Origin: Pardosa pseudoannulata
Taxonomy: Eukaryota > Arthropoda > Arachnida > Araneae > Lycosidae
Reading direction: 5' to 3'
Assembly: GCA_032207245.1 (NCBI GenBank)
Contig: CM063502.1
Location: 64,759,644-64,823,643 of the forward strand
Length of the DNA: 64,000 nucleotides
The notes under the pieces are model-generated. The model had not been told where the DNA came from. It did not search any database and was given only the letters and a program-made list of their open reading frames with translations. The translations under genes and the position numbers were made by a program. This document shows, piece by piece, positions 53,105 through 64,000 of this stretch. Every line of letters starts with the position of its first letter. Position 1 is the first letter of the stretch.

Positions 53105-53308
53105 TTATAATGAAGTATTCCCTTCAGTAGGAAGCATTTCATTCATCTCATCTGGGGAAACACATACATCAGCACATTCAACATTTACATCTGTTTGTGA
53201 TAGTTTGAAGTTAGTAGGCACAGCACTAAGGCTTTTTCTATATAGCATCCTATTTTCTTCAAGAGCCGGGCCCCATTCAGGAGAAGGTCGCAAATTTTTC
53301 AAAATTTT
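53105..53308 (-). CDS. SLC6 last exon: cytoplasmic C-terminal tail
   Basis: 204 bp after TATCTTTAG, in phase 0, ending in a stop at 53105. It encodes KILKNLRPSPEWGPALEENR and then an acidic, Ser/Thr-rich tail ending EMLPTEGNTSL. The PxWGPA..E.R motif follows helix 12 in most SLC6 members, which fixes this as the genuine tail exon. Confidence 0.88.
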   Translation of the reverse strand, partial: KILKNLRPSPEWGPALEENRMLYRKSLSAVPTNFKLSQTDVNVECADVCVSPDEMNEMLPTEGNTSL

Positions 53309-55042
53309 CTAAAGATAAAATAAAAATGCTATAGCTATTATTCAAAACTCTCTTTAGCTACATGAAAATATCAAACTTAGTATCTTGGGCATTATTTTAC
53401 AGTATAGTAAGCAAAATTTTAAGTATATGACATTTGAAATATTACAAAGTAATATCAAATAGCTTAATATTTTTAGCTATAAATACTAGGAATGAACAGA
53501 AAAAAATTATATTGCAGAAATAAACTTAGTGAAATTGTTATATCAAAATGTTACATTAACTTTATTTAATCAAATGAAATTAAGTCATTTGAAAAAACCA
53601 TACCTAATTTTAAACATAAATGTATTTATATAATCATAAATCCACTATAATAAGGATCAAAATTATGAAAATATACATACTATTTGTGGTATACTCTTTA
53701 TACAATGAATATAAAAACAGCTATAAAAATTATAAATTACTATTTTTAAAATTTCTTGGATAAGAAATCTTGAGAAACTAAGAATTAAAATATAAACTAT
53801 ACACTTATATAAATATTTCACTGTTTCCTAGTATATTTCAGTCAGTTTAGAATACGTAATAATAATAAAAATGTTTATAACTGCACATTAAAAAGCATTT
53901 AATAATTCATATCTACTTCTGTTCATAACCTCAGAGAGTGATTATAAACTAAATGCTCTTAACTAAGAAGCTAAATATGATTAAACTAAATTGCCATTAT
54001 TAATAATCCTTCATTTTTCTTTGTTCCAAATTGCCTTTTATTTGAAATACTTTACTATATAAGTTGACAGCAAATATAAATAACAAAAATTAAAATTGAA
54101 ATATCCTGTTTACGAAAAAAAAAAAAAAAACCCTTATTCTTATTTTTAAAAAATTTTACAAGTCTATTATCTTTTATGAACCTCCATATAAACATAACTT
54201 TATGCTCTCCATTGACCATCAACTTAACGAGTCTCACTCACCTTAATTTATATGAAGAATTCACATTAATTCTTACCTAGGATCATATTTACTGTTCTAT
54301 AATTTAAATTAATAAAGTAATTGCTTTATAATTTGAACAGATATAGTAAAATTAAGCATCTAATACATATTTCATGACTTTTGATTAATCAACTAATAGG
54401 ATATTTTTAACAGTAGGGCTTATATTTTCAGCAATAGCAACACAAATATTTAATAAATTAAATGGAAGTCTTCATGTGAACTAAAAGGCAGAGCAAGAGA
54501 TTGTTCAGTTTCTTCTAATAAAATAGAAAAAGTAAGACATGAAATAGCATATTTTAAGTGATAATTATCCCAAAAGTTTGCAATGCACTTTGGTAAGTGT
54601 TTTGTAAACTGCAACAGAACTATAGATAATAAATTAAAAAATTATGATTTTGGCACGTAAAATATTCAAAATAAGTAAATTTCTTTCAGTTTGACAATAT
54701 ATGATCCAGTTTTCTATTTCTTTAAGAATGTTTCTAGGTTGCTAGTTCCCCTAAGGGGAAAAAAACTTGAAGCGTAAATTATCTTTAGTAGACACAAAAA
54801 TAGTAATTCTAAAACATTCTTAACAAATCATCTCACTTTCTCCAGAATATGGTAGAATACTTCCCTTCAGCTGAAATTTCAATACAGGGTGGCTACAAAA
54901 AAATAAAAATTTTCATATTCTCTAATAATTCCAAAATTTTTAATAGAATTCCAAGTACTTGCTAATAGCACTGTTGTCAATCTTTAATGTCAATATTCTC
55001 CCTATTCACCCTTGTTAAGTCTAGGGGAACCCAGGAAGTTTT

Positions 55043-55073
<31 letters not shown>

Positions 55074-58000
55074 CCTAAGCAGAATATTTTAGGCAAAAAT
55101 AAAACAGAACATGAAAATACATATCAGCTACAAAAAATGTTAATAGGAATTTAATACTTTTACAATATTACACATACTACTTTGACTACCCTCTATTCAG
55201 TTGATTAACTCAATGATTTTGAAATAAATTGAGCATAATTAAATGAAAAAAGAAATCTGCTTATTACTTAAATCATAAAATAGTTCCAATTTATCTATTC
55301 ATTGGACATAACAATGGTTTAAAATAAAAACAATGTTAAATCTGATTCATATCATTTCAGCTTAAAAGAAAAGAATACATTAGAAATGAAAAAAATTTAT
55401 TTGACAGAACAAAGAGTAATTATCTTTCTTTTTTTAAACATTTTATCTGTTTTTTTTTTTTACACTGACTTGCTTTTAAGCTTTACTTGAATTTGGGATA
55501 TTTGATTTTCAATACTTTTTGCCAATAAATTAATTTCCATTTTGTTTGAAACTTCCTTCTGTTTTTTCCCCTTTTTCAAATCCTTTGAATAACATGCCCT
55601 GCCATATTTTTTTTTTACGATACCATACTTTGAAACTCCATAATTTTTTACATTATCTTCCACACCATCAAATGCATCAAAAATTATTTGTTCAGAAATT
55701 AGTCTTGTTTCTGACGTTTTGCTATAAGAGACCTGAATTCATAGATAAACTACATATTATATTGGTATTTCCATGTACCAATTTCAAAACCATTTTCATA
55801 ACTTTATCAAGAGAACTTACACAATTCAAAATTATAATTAAAAATATTTCTTCAAGTGTAATTAATTTCTTGTAACTGGAGAAATCTTTAAAACTGTCCA
55901 TCACATATAATTGGCTACAGACTTTATTAAACTCTCAATTAGCCTTAATGCCAGTTGGACAATCAATCCACCGATTTTCTTTTAAAATAGTGAGTAACCT
56001 CTTAATTCCAAGTTTTTCCTAGTTTACCATTCTAGAGACTTATGGATCAAAGCAGGATATTGGCTTTATTAAAGAAAACAAAAACATCATTTATTGAATG
56101 ATGCAAATATGACACCTTATAATTTATGAAAATTCAATATTTTTTTTCTCTGTCTGCAATTCTTTGTTTTGTTTCTAGAATAAATATAAGGTTACTTACT
56201 AGCAGCATTTCATGTCATTCAAAGCAGTAATTATCTTTTTTTTTTTTTCATTCTACTGTGCTTAACTTTAGGAAATGTATCTTACTTTGTCTCAGAATGA
56301 CATATAGAATGTACCCTTTCACTTGACTAAAACTGTCATTTTTGATAAATGTGTCCTGCCCCTTTTTAAAAGAAATATGATCACTACTTTAAGAATTCCT
56401 CGAATATTCTAATCTTTTTTCAAATTACCTAATATTTCCAGGTTTTTCACACCTGTGCCCACCTTGTAGAAGGAAAAAACAACAGGGATAGGGAGAATTG
56501 CAGATTGAAATGTCATGATAGAATCAAGCATCCTAACTAAATTAAATGCAACAAAGAACTGAAATTACATGTTGAATATTAAATATGTAAAGAAAATTGA
56601 ACCAGCATATGACAAAGAGTCATCTTACTCAATAGTATTCATTATATGATGAAAAATCAGGGGTGCTATTTTATTGTACTCCAGTAATTTGAACAAAGAC
56701 ATTAAAATACTTCTACAAGATTAAAATATTAAATTAATGCTTTATTCACCTGCGTCAAAGTTCCTTTTGTCTTGAATAATTTATAGATAGCTATAGTTGG
56801 TATTGGAGCAATTGAACACATAGCAATTACCCAGCCTAATCCAATAGACCAAGATGGATAAATGTAATTATCATACGTAATAGCTGTATGATTAATGACA
56901 ATGAACAGCAAAAGGGCTAAAATAGTGAATGGTGTAATGTAACTCCAACACAATTTCCACCATAAAGATGGTACTCTCTTGGTCATCAAAGAAACATCTA
57001 ATAAAAATCTATCAATACCTGTGGTTAAAAAGAAAAGAAATGTGAAATTAAACACATATTTTTATTCTATGTGATTTTATACAAATCAAACAAATATAGT
57101 TATATACATGTACATGCAATTCACTTAATACTTTGACCAGTGAAGCTACCACTTCACTTGGCAGATAACCAAGCTTACATAATTACAACCTTAAAAAATG
57201 AAAGAAAATTTTGTTTTAATAAAAGAAATACAAGACTTCTGAGAATGTTCTAAGCATTCTTAAATTTAAAAAAAAAAAAATGATAATATAAATCAAACTT
57301 TCTTGAAAGCTTGTGAACAAGTTTTAGATTTGTTGGGAAGCCTATGACCTGTTTAATGTTTTATTGTTAATGGTAATTATAAATAATAAAACAGATTGAA
57401 AAATAAAATAAAAGTTTATTAAACTGGAAGTAAACTGCTAACTATTAAAAAACTTTTATGCTAGTAAATATTGCTACAAAGTTTAATATTTAAAATTGAA
57501 TAACATTTTATAAATTTTGTTATAACAACTCAAGAGTCAAGTAATATTTTTATACAAAGGATATTTTTCTTCTCTCAAATTGGTATAAGTAAAGCTACAT
57601 ATTTATTGCTTGTGTCAGAATTCTAACAGTATAAAGTAATTTTAAAATCATAACATCAATTAAAATTTATTTAAAGAATTTAATCAAATCCACTAATTAT
57701 AATTTTTTGTAAAAACATAATATGAAGTCTTTATTTATTACATATGAATAAAGACAAAATTTTTTAACATGGTCTGGTACAAACCAACCGCTGCAAAAGC
57801 CAACAAAAACAGCCTTATTTTCATTTATTAAAACAAAAAAATTAAGGATAATTGTCTTTTTATTCTAGAATGGGTATTTTTTCCTATATTTACAGAAAAT
57901 ATTTTAAAAGATTAAAACTAGAATGTTTGTTTGTACAGTTACACGATTGCAAAACACAAAATTTATTCTTGTGAAACACACACTATCTTTTAAGTTTAAA

Positions 58001-61000
58001 TTAAATCTATATTACATGTATTTAAAAGTTAACTATATAATGAATATTGCTTTTCTTAGAAGAAAAGATTCAAAATTTTTATCAGTGAAATAGCACAATA
58101 GTCCATCATTTCAAGGGCATATTATATCATTTAAATTTATATTAAAATGTGTATATTCATAAGAATAAATAAGTAATGTTGCCTGAAATCAAGAGCAATA
58201 ATTTAAAACTTTGATGTTTAACAAAATGTCTGTTAAATCTAAGAAATTTTTAATGATGCATAATCAAAGAAAATATATACATTAACTTTTGGTAAAATCT
58301 CATTTTCTTAAATAAGTTTTAAAGTTGTAGGTGATTGAAGATACAATTGATTATGCAATTTTTTTCAATGGTTAAAAAAAAAAAACAGATCTATTAAATT
58401 AGACTTAGCAGAACATAACCTACACTCAGTTTGCTCAATTTAACTTTTTATGTTTTAAAATGAATTAAGGTATAAATAATTGAGCAAGTACATTCATTAT
58501 GATGAATTTTAGAAAGTTCATTTACATTACAATTTTATTACTTTTATATAAAATATTTTATTTCATTTAATAAAATAAATTATAAATTACTTGAAATCTG
58601 AGTTATGATAGCTGAGTATTAGAAATTTCTGATAAGTATTATAGTTTTTCTATAATGTTCCTAGAATAATTGTTAGTAGCCACAGTAGAAAGTCTATCAC
58701 AATCAGTAATGCTATTAAAGAATAAAATTATCAAATTGTGAAATATTTACCATACACCCATGACACTGCTATTGTTTCTAGCAATGATATCACCATAAGA
58801 GAAAAAGCAGCACAGTAAAAATCCATTAGCTGTACCACATACATACCAGCCTAAAAATTAAAATTTGGGATAAAATTATGAAGTAATTATACATTACTGT
58901 GAAATAAATGAAGTAGTTTTTATTCAGGAAAAATGTTTTAAAAAGTAGATGAAAACAACAACAACAAAAAAAAAAAGCTAATTTAGAATGCTGTAAGGGA
59001 ACTGTGAATTACTGTAAAAGGATAAAAATTTCAAATATTTAAATGCTATTTTTAAATTTATAATGCTAAAAATTGATAAAATTGATAATGATAAAAGATT
59101 CAAAGTAAGTTTTGTTTCTTGAGGTATTCATGTTGTTCTGAGTAAAACTTAAGTACTACTATATGGCAGACTGGCAGTGTTATGTACAATAAAAATGTTT
59201 TTATACATTTAGAATATAATAATATAGACAAGATTAGCTGGCTGTAACTGTTTAATTATTATTATTATTACTATTTGATTTTTAATAAAGTTTTTTTTTA
59301 TTGAGATGTTATTTCATTATTCTTCAAATGCAAGATATAAGAAATAAATTAAGATGATATAAAGTTGAAGCACAAGGAATTTTCTTTTAAACTGCAAGAG
59401 ATGACAGAGAATGCAATACTTTGTGCAGACCTGTGAGTTTGAGGAGGAAGAGAGGGTATCAACGGGTCTGGGTCATTGTGACTGACCAATCAGGTGACCC
59501 TATACTGAAAATAAGTTCATAAGGAGAGAACTGACATTTGACCAGAATTAACTAGGAACTTTAAAGACAAAGGATAATTCCGAAAATACAAGGAATGCTT
59601 CTCAGCCAACACTACAATCTAAAATAGTGTTTCACAAGACTGCTATGAAGAGCTAAGATAATCATTTATTTATTTACTTAATTTATATATATTTTTTTTT
59701 TTTTTTTTTTGCCATTGAATAAATTAATTTCTATTAAATAATTTTTTACTTTTGTATGTCTGTCAGATAATCCAAATAAGTAATTTTTGGTATTAAAATT
59801 ATTTGATCATGCAAATTTAATAATTTATCAGAGAGTGTTTTCCTTTCATGTTTAATATTTTTTAATCATACTAGCATTGCAATAATGTCTAATCAGTAAA
59901 GAATTATAACAATTATAAAAACCTGAGTATTGTGTATGATAGAAAATAATTTTTAAAATATCCTAATTAAAACATTCTAATGGTTAAGTCATTGCTATAA
60001 ACCTACTTTAGAAATCTATAACAGACTGTAGATTCAACAGCATTTACACTCATTACAATGAGACTTTCTATTTTACAGATATTTCACTCAAAACCAAAAT
60101 TTTTCACAATTGCAAGACTTTTTTTTTTAACTCCATACCAGGAAATAATAAAGAGTAAAAATTCAAAATTATTCTCTACAACTAAAAATTTTTTTATTTG
60201 CTTTTTAAAAATGGACTTTAAAAGCATTGTTTCTACTGTGTATAAATATATCAATACTTTTCAGTTGCACTGTTGTACAGCAATAAAATTATTGGTCCCT
60301 TTTTTTTTGTTTTTGCTATATAAATATAGTGCAGATTGCAATCAAAGATGGAGATGCACCACAAAATATTATCAAGTCCAAAATACAAAATTTCAACATT
60401 TCAAAGCTAAAAGTTTTTTAGTTATGTCCCAGAGAGTTAATATACATTATATTGACATATTTCATTATGTAGAGTGCAGATTGCAATCACAATTAAATGT
60501 TTTAAATGTTATAAATCTTAAACACAAAGTTTCAACATTCTATGGTTAATGATTTTAGAATTATAAACTAGACAATTAACATGTTTAGTTGAAATTTTTT
60601 ATCATACAAAATGCAGAGTGCAATCAAAAGAGAAGCAGCAAAACTAGATATTAAATAATAGTCATAACTGTAAGATTTTAATATTTTATGGTTAATTGCT
60701 TTTGAATTGTGAAAAGCAGCATTAATAATATTAGGTTGAACTTTTTCCTTTTACAGAGAGTTTAAATCAAATTGGGCAACTAGAGGTAGTAAAAGTTCTA
60801 AATATAAAATATCAATGTTCCAGGGCTACTTTTTTTTTTAAGTTATGCAAAGTACCATGTACATACATACATATGTACTTACAGATGTCAAGAATAAACT
60901 AGTCATAATTAATTCAGGAATAGTCAAAAATAGATATATAAAGATTCAAAATTAAAGTTTTCTTGTATGCACATACAAACATAGTACTCAAATCGGCCAA

Positions 61001-61302
61001 ATTTCAGTCAGGCATGGTCAAAATATATATTCTCATTGAAATTTGCACACTCATATTTATCATAAATATAATACTTGCATAACTATGTACAAGAAAGTAT
61101 AAAGGATTCAAGAAAGAATTTAAAATATAAACATATATATCATGCCTAGTTAATGAAATGTACTAGGAATTACCTGGGTAACACAAGGCAAACCAAGCAG
61201 AAACAATACACAACAAAAGAGAGCTGTTAATAGAGTTTTCCTCTTTCTTAACACAGGAAATTCATCCATAAAAGCACTTACAGCAGTCTCGAACATACCA
61301 AA
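53105..61302 (-). CDS. SLC6-family sodium-dependent neurotransmitter transporter, C-terminal four exons (5' part beyond window)
   Basis: Exons 61302-61174, 58850-58751, 57018-56750 and 53308-53105 join in frame, with all splice sites canonical, to give the last 234 residues of an SLC6 symporter. Family knowledge: these plasma-membrane proteins couple uptake of a transmitter or amino acid to Na+ and Cl- and have 12 helices. Present here are the DEFP loop, helices 9-12, and a tail whose SPEWGPALEENR is the SLC6 tail signature. Upstream exons (helices 1-8 with the substrate site) should lie past 64000 or in long-intron DNA that I could not resolve. Tail and helix-11 sequences recall the glycine/proline/GABA group, but the substrate cannot be fixed from this part. 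Confidence 0.9.
55460..55732 (-). CDS. Unrecognised open block in the last SLC6 intron; possible alternative last exon or gene remnant
   Basis: On the minus strand, ATGAATTCAG is followed by an uninterrupted 90-codon frame ending in TAA at 55460. The product begins VSYSKTSETRLISEQIIFDA and is very basic at its end (KKYGRACYSKDLKKGKKQKE). An acceptor at 55733 would be in phase with the preceding SLC6 exon, so splicing here would replace the conserved tail. A second open stretch in another frame (55904-55722) sits directly upstream, which argues instead for a decayed longer coding sequence with a frameshift. I do not recognise the family. Confidence 0.25.
   Translation of the reverse strand, partial: VSYSKTSETRLISEQIIFDAFDGVEDNVKNYGVSKYGIVKKKYGRACYSKDLKKGKKQKEVSNKMEINLLAKSIENQISQIQVKLKSKSV
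56750..57018 (-). CDS. SLC6 exon: helices 11 and 12
   Basis: 269 bp after an acceptor AACCACAG; the last base pairs complete CAG before GTGAAT. It encodes GIDRFLLDVSLM, then WWKLCWSYITPFTILALLLF (helix 11), a short loop with NYIYPSWSIGLGW, helix 12 and KLFKTKGTLTQ. WWK.CW..ITP and YP.W....GW are SLC6 hallmarks. Confidence 0.92.
57019..58750 (-). other. SLC6 intron
   Basis: Plain AT-rich intron DNA between the helix-10 and helix-11/12 exons. Nothing further recognised. Confidence 0.7.
58751..58850 (-). CDS. SLC6 exon: helix 10
   Basis: 100 bp, phase 0 entering and phase 1 leaving (GTGTATG/GTAAAT). It encodes AGMYVVQLMDFY followed by CAAFSLMVISLLETIAVSW and ends in VYG. This is the helix-10 region that lines the outer gate in SLC6 proteins. 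The usual GG at the start is AG here. Confidence 0.9.
58851..61173 (-). other. SLC6 intron with minisatellite
   Basis: Contains a less AT-rich patch at 59400-59630 of unknown origin, a poly-T run (59690-59710) and the 140-bp minisatellite. Confidence 0.7.
60331..60830. repeat. Minisatellite, about 140-bp unit, three to four copies
   Basis: GTGCAGATTGCAATCA at 60331, GTGCAGATTGCAATCA at 60472 and GCAGAGTGCAATCA at 60613 start successive units. Each continues with a TTTCAACATTYYA..G block and a TTATGGTTAATGATTTT-like block. A weaker fourth unit begins near 60750. It lies in an SLC6 intron. The long open frame across it is a by-product of the repeat. Confidence 0.75.
61174..61302 (-). CDS. SLC6 exon: DEFP loop and helix 9
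   Basis: 129 bp, phase 0 to phase 0, between TTTTTAG and CAG/GTAATT on the minus strand. It encodes FGMFETAVSAFMDEFPVLRK then LFCCVLFLLGLPCVTQ. The DEFP motif in the loop before helix 9 and the GL..VTQ end are diagnostic of SLC6 transporters. Confidence 0.9.
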
Positions 61303-64000
61303 CTAAAAATAAAAATATCAAAAATATTTATTAATGCATTATGTAAACTAATCTTTCATAAAACTTTTATTTTGATATAAGAAATGTCATAAGCCATAAG
61401 AAGCATAATCATCAAGTTTAATAGCAAAAAAGAAAAGCTGAGAAATTGCAACAGATATCAATTAAATGAACTGGCAAAATAAAAACAAAGTACAGATTAA
61501 ATAATACCTTGCTTGTTAAACTGCTTACAGATTAGATACTGTTTTCTGTGGTTATTATGCATTAAAAAATGTAACTACAAATACACACACATTTTTCTTT
61601 TACAAAATTTGATTCACAGGAAATAATGACCATCATCATGTGTTTCATAAAATTTTGTTTAAAGGTCTGTTTTCTGTTAAGTTGTTACTGTGATAGAATT
61701 TGAAAATTAAGCTTAACAACTGAACAAAATATAAATGCCACAAATGAATCAGCAAACTCAAATAATATTTAAATGAAAATTGTATGACTTTATTTCAAAC
61801 ATGTATATAATAATTCAAACATAAAAATACACTGAATTAGTTTTCATGTTGGGAGCTTTAACATTATAAAATGTTTTTGAATGGATATATCCAGCTATTG
61901 ATCATCTAAGTTATATAAACAGGATAAATGTAACTTCTACTGATCAACTTTTAGTGCAAAAAACAAAGACTTTTCATGTAAAATAAATAATTTTTAAAGA
62001 AAAAAAAACAGAATATAAATCAACAAAAAGGATGAAATAAAGTAGACAGCAGTTTAAAATTTAAAAAATAGCAATTTTATTTTGTGTCTGTTCTATAACT
62101 CAAACAAAATATTTTGTTGCATTTAAAAATATATTGAAGGTATTTTATATTTTTTATTGCTCTGCACAAAAAAGAAGAGATAATATTTTATAACTTCTTT
62201 AATACCATACAATGAATTCTACAATAGGATATTATACTAATATTAGAAATTTTGTAGAGCCCATTAAATTTTTAAGAAATATCTGACAAATCAATACTGC
62301 CAAACTTATCTTTTCTGTGTAGAAGCTATATAAATTTCAAATATATTATAATTAAAACTAGGAGATTGGCAGGATTCAAAATTAATATAATATCTGAAAA
62401 ACACTCAAAAAATGAGTATGAAAAATTTCCAATAAAAATTTTTTAAAAATATAAAATATATACGATACTTTAAATTTATAATGCTTTACTTAATATACAT
62501 GCACATCACAATAAATGGTGAACAAAAACAAGAACACCATAATAGTCTAATTCAAAGAGTACATCCGTATATTTGATACCAGTTAATTAAAAGAAAATTT
62601 CATTAAATGCTCACCCAGTTTATGGATAACTATTTAAAAGGATAAATTGTAGTCTGATAATGGTTGATAATAAACTTAATTATTTGTAACAAAAGCATCT
62701 ATTATTTTAAAGAAAAGTGTGTGTGGTACATTTTTAACATGGTAAAAAAGCACATTGACAATCTACAGCAGGAAGAGGGTTACCTTAGCAATATTAGTTG
62801 TAACTACAGAAAGAATTTTATAGTGAAATAAAATATGGATAAGAGCAACATGAAATTTTATAAATGTTTGAAAACAGAGCTTCCTAAAGAGTCGCTAAAG
62901 CTATTTTGAAAAAGCCCCCAACCAGCAATATTAATGAAATAGAATACCAAAACATATTATAAATCATATTTAATTTTTAAAAGCATAAGTTAAATACAAC
63001 AAAATATCTTATTATAAAATAAAACAGAACTAGAATAGCAAAATCAAATTTTAAAAAGAAACTAAATATTAGCCTGTACAAAATTAAGAAAGCTACATTT
63101 GAGAAATACTCAGATACTTTCATACACACAAAACACTTCAAAGCAAAAGGAAAATTTATTAAATTCTACAAACATAAGGCATAAATCCTAATAAAGCATA
63201 AGGCATAAAGCTTTGTTAACATAAGGCTACATAATAAAATAAAGAGCATTAGACTGATGTGACTAATGAAGGCTTGCAATGTCTACTGACAATTACTTGA
63301 CATTTCATTAATGAACATTTTAGGAGGGGAAATGTTTAATTTAAGATTATATAAATACTCATGTATTATAGAGCCATAGCTAGAATTAAGTTTCAGCAGA
63401 GGCAGAAAGCTCCAACTGGATTAAGTCAATTACATATTTGATCATTTTTTTTTTATCTAAATAAGCATAAAATTTAGCAAAAAATTATATAAAATTCAAT
63501 ACTATATGTACATTTGGAGCAAAAATATTAAAATTTTAAAAGATTTTTTTTTAAGTTTAAATATTTCTTATCAAATTATATTTTGATTAAATATGCAATC
63601 TTTAAAAAACATTCACAAAATGTACTTTTATTTATTTCAACATTAAAATGCAATACAGAAAATTTCAGAATTTTTTAGCCCTCCCCCCTTCTGGCTATGG
63701 CCCTGTGTATATTACATACGCTATAAAGCTGTAACAATTAAGTTACAGAAATGGTTCTTTTAAAAAGTATTTATTTTTAGAATGACAAATTTTTTTTATG
63801 TTAATATTTCGAAAGGAGAGAAAAAAACTTATTATGAATATCATTTATAGAATACAGTGTTTCCTTCTAATCATTTTATTTTAATATCTAAGATGGGAAC
63901 ATTGGTTCAGAAATTCTTAAGTTTCAATCTGTTTCAGACTGCAAACATAAATCTAACTTGAAATTCATGTATTTATACCTTTTATATTTTATTCAATAAC
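61303..64000 (-). other. SLC6 intron, right edge of window
   Basis: I searched the minus strand for the expected preceding exon (helix 8, ending in a ...LGLDSQ-type sequence) and did not find it. The intron therefore probably extends past the window. No repeats beyond A/T runs. Confidence 0.6.

Noticed and set aside
60058..60549. 163-codon open frame
   Set aside because: Runs through the minisatellite in an intron of the opposite-strand gene, is Phe/Lys/Tyr-rich and has no motif.

Overview
The window is nuclear DNA of an animal, very probably an invertebrate. It is strongly AT-rich, its genes are split by GT..AG introns, and it carries many (TA)n microsatellites, tRNA-derived SINEs and decayed DNA transposons. 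The sequence does not let me name the lineage. A run of 100 Ns at 3901-4000 marks an assembly gap.

Two real genes are supported, and they converge tail to tail. On the plus strand, seven exons between 16383 and 34864 join in frame into a 608-residue product, counted from the first visible ATG. It matches TUT1, the U6 snRNA terminal uridylyltransferase (also called Star-PAP). The nucleotidyltransferase motif, poly(A)-polymerase-associated region and C-terminal extension are present. The N-terminal zinc finger and most of the RRM expected for this family were not found, although the first exon has a strong splice acceptor and an open frame running through it. On the minus strand, four exons (61302 down to 53105) encode the C-terminal third of an SLC6 sodium-dependent neurotransmitter/amino-acid transporter (transmembrane helices 9-12 and cytoplasmic tail). 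Its 5' exons lie beyond the right edge.

The left 16 kb contain no intact gene that I recognise. They hold a frame-broken coiled-coil exon (2472-2938), a piggyBac-like MITE bounded by TTAA, a SINE beside the gap, a Ty1/copia relic (LTR, tRNA-Met primer site and an integrase fragment, about 5045-6860), a possible SWIM/YqaJ-type protein remnant, a TIR element with a nested Helitron-like end (12652-13441) and a 1.95-kb TIR element with a nested SINE (14201-16153). One TUT1 intron carries a decayed hAT (DUF659-type) transposase.

The 18 kb between the two gene ends (35.2-53.1 kb) is AT-rich intergenic DNA. It has a second TTAA-bounded MITE, a 1219-bp hAT element with a perfect 8-bp target-site duplication, a less AT-rich composite repeat block (43.9-46.6 kb), SINE fragments and an interspersed repeat shared with a TUT1 intron. 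The SLC6 introns hold a roughly 140-bp minisatellite and an unexplained open block that could be an alternative last exon. I see no new multi-gene system. The window's interest lies in its two conserved genes and a dense, partly nested set of mobile-element relics whose ends can be defined at base level.
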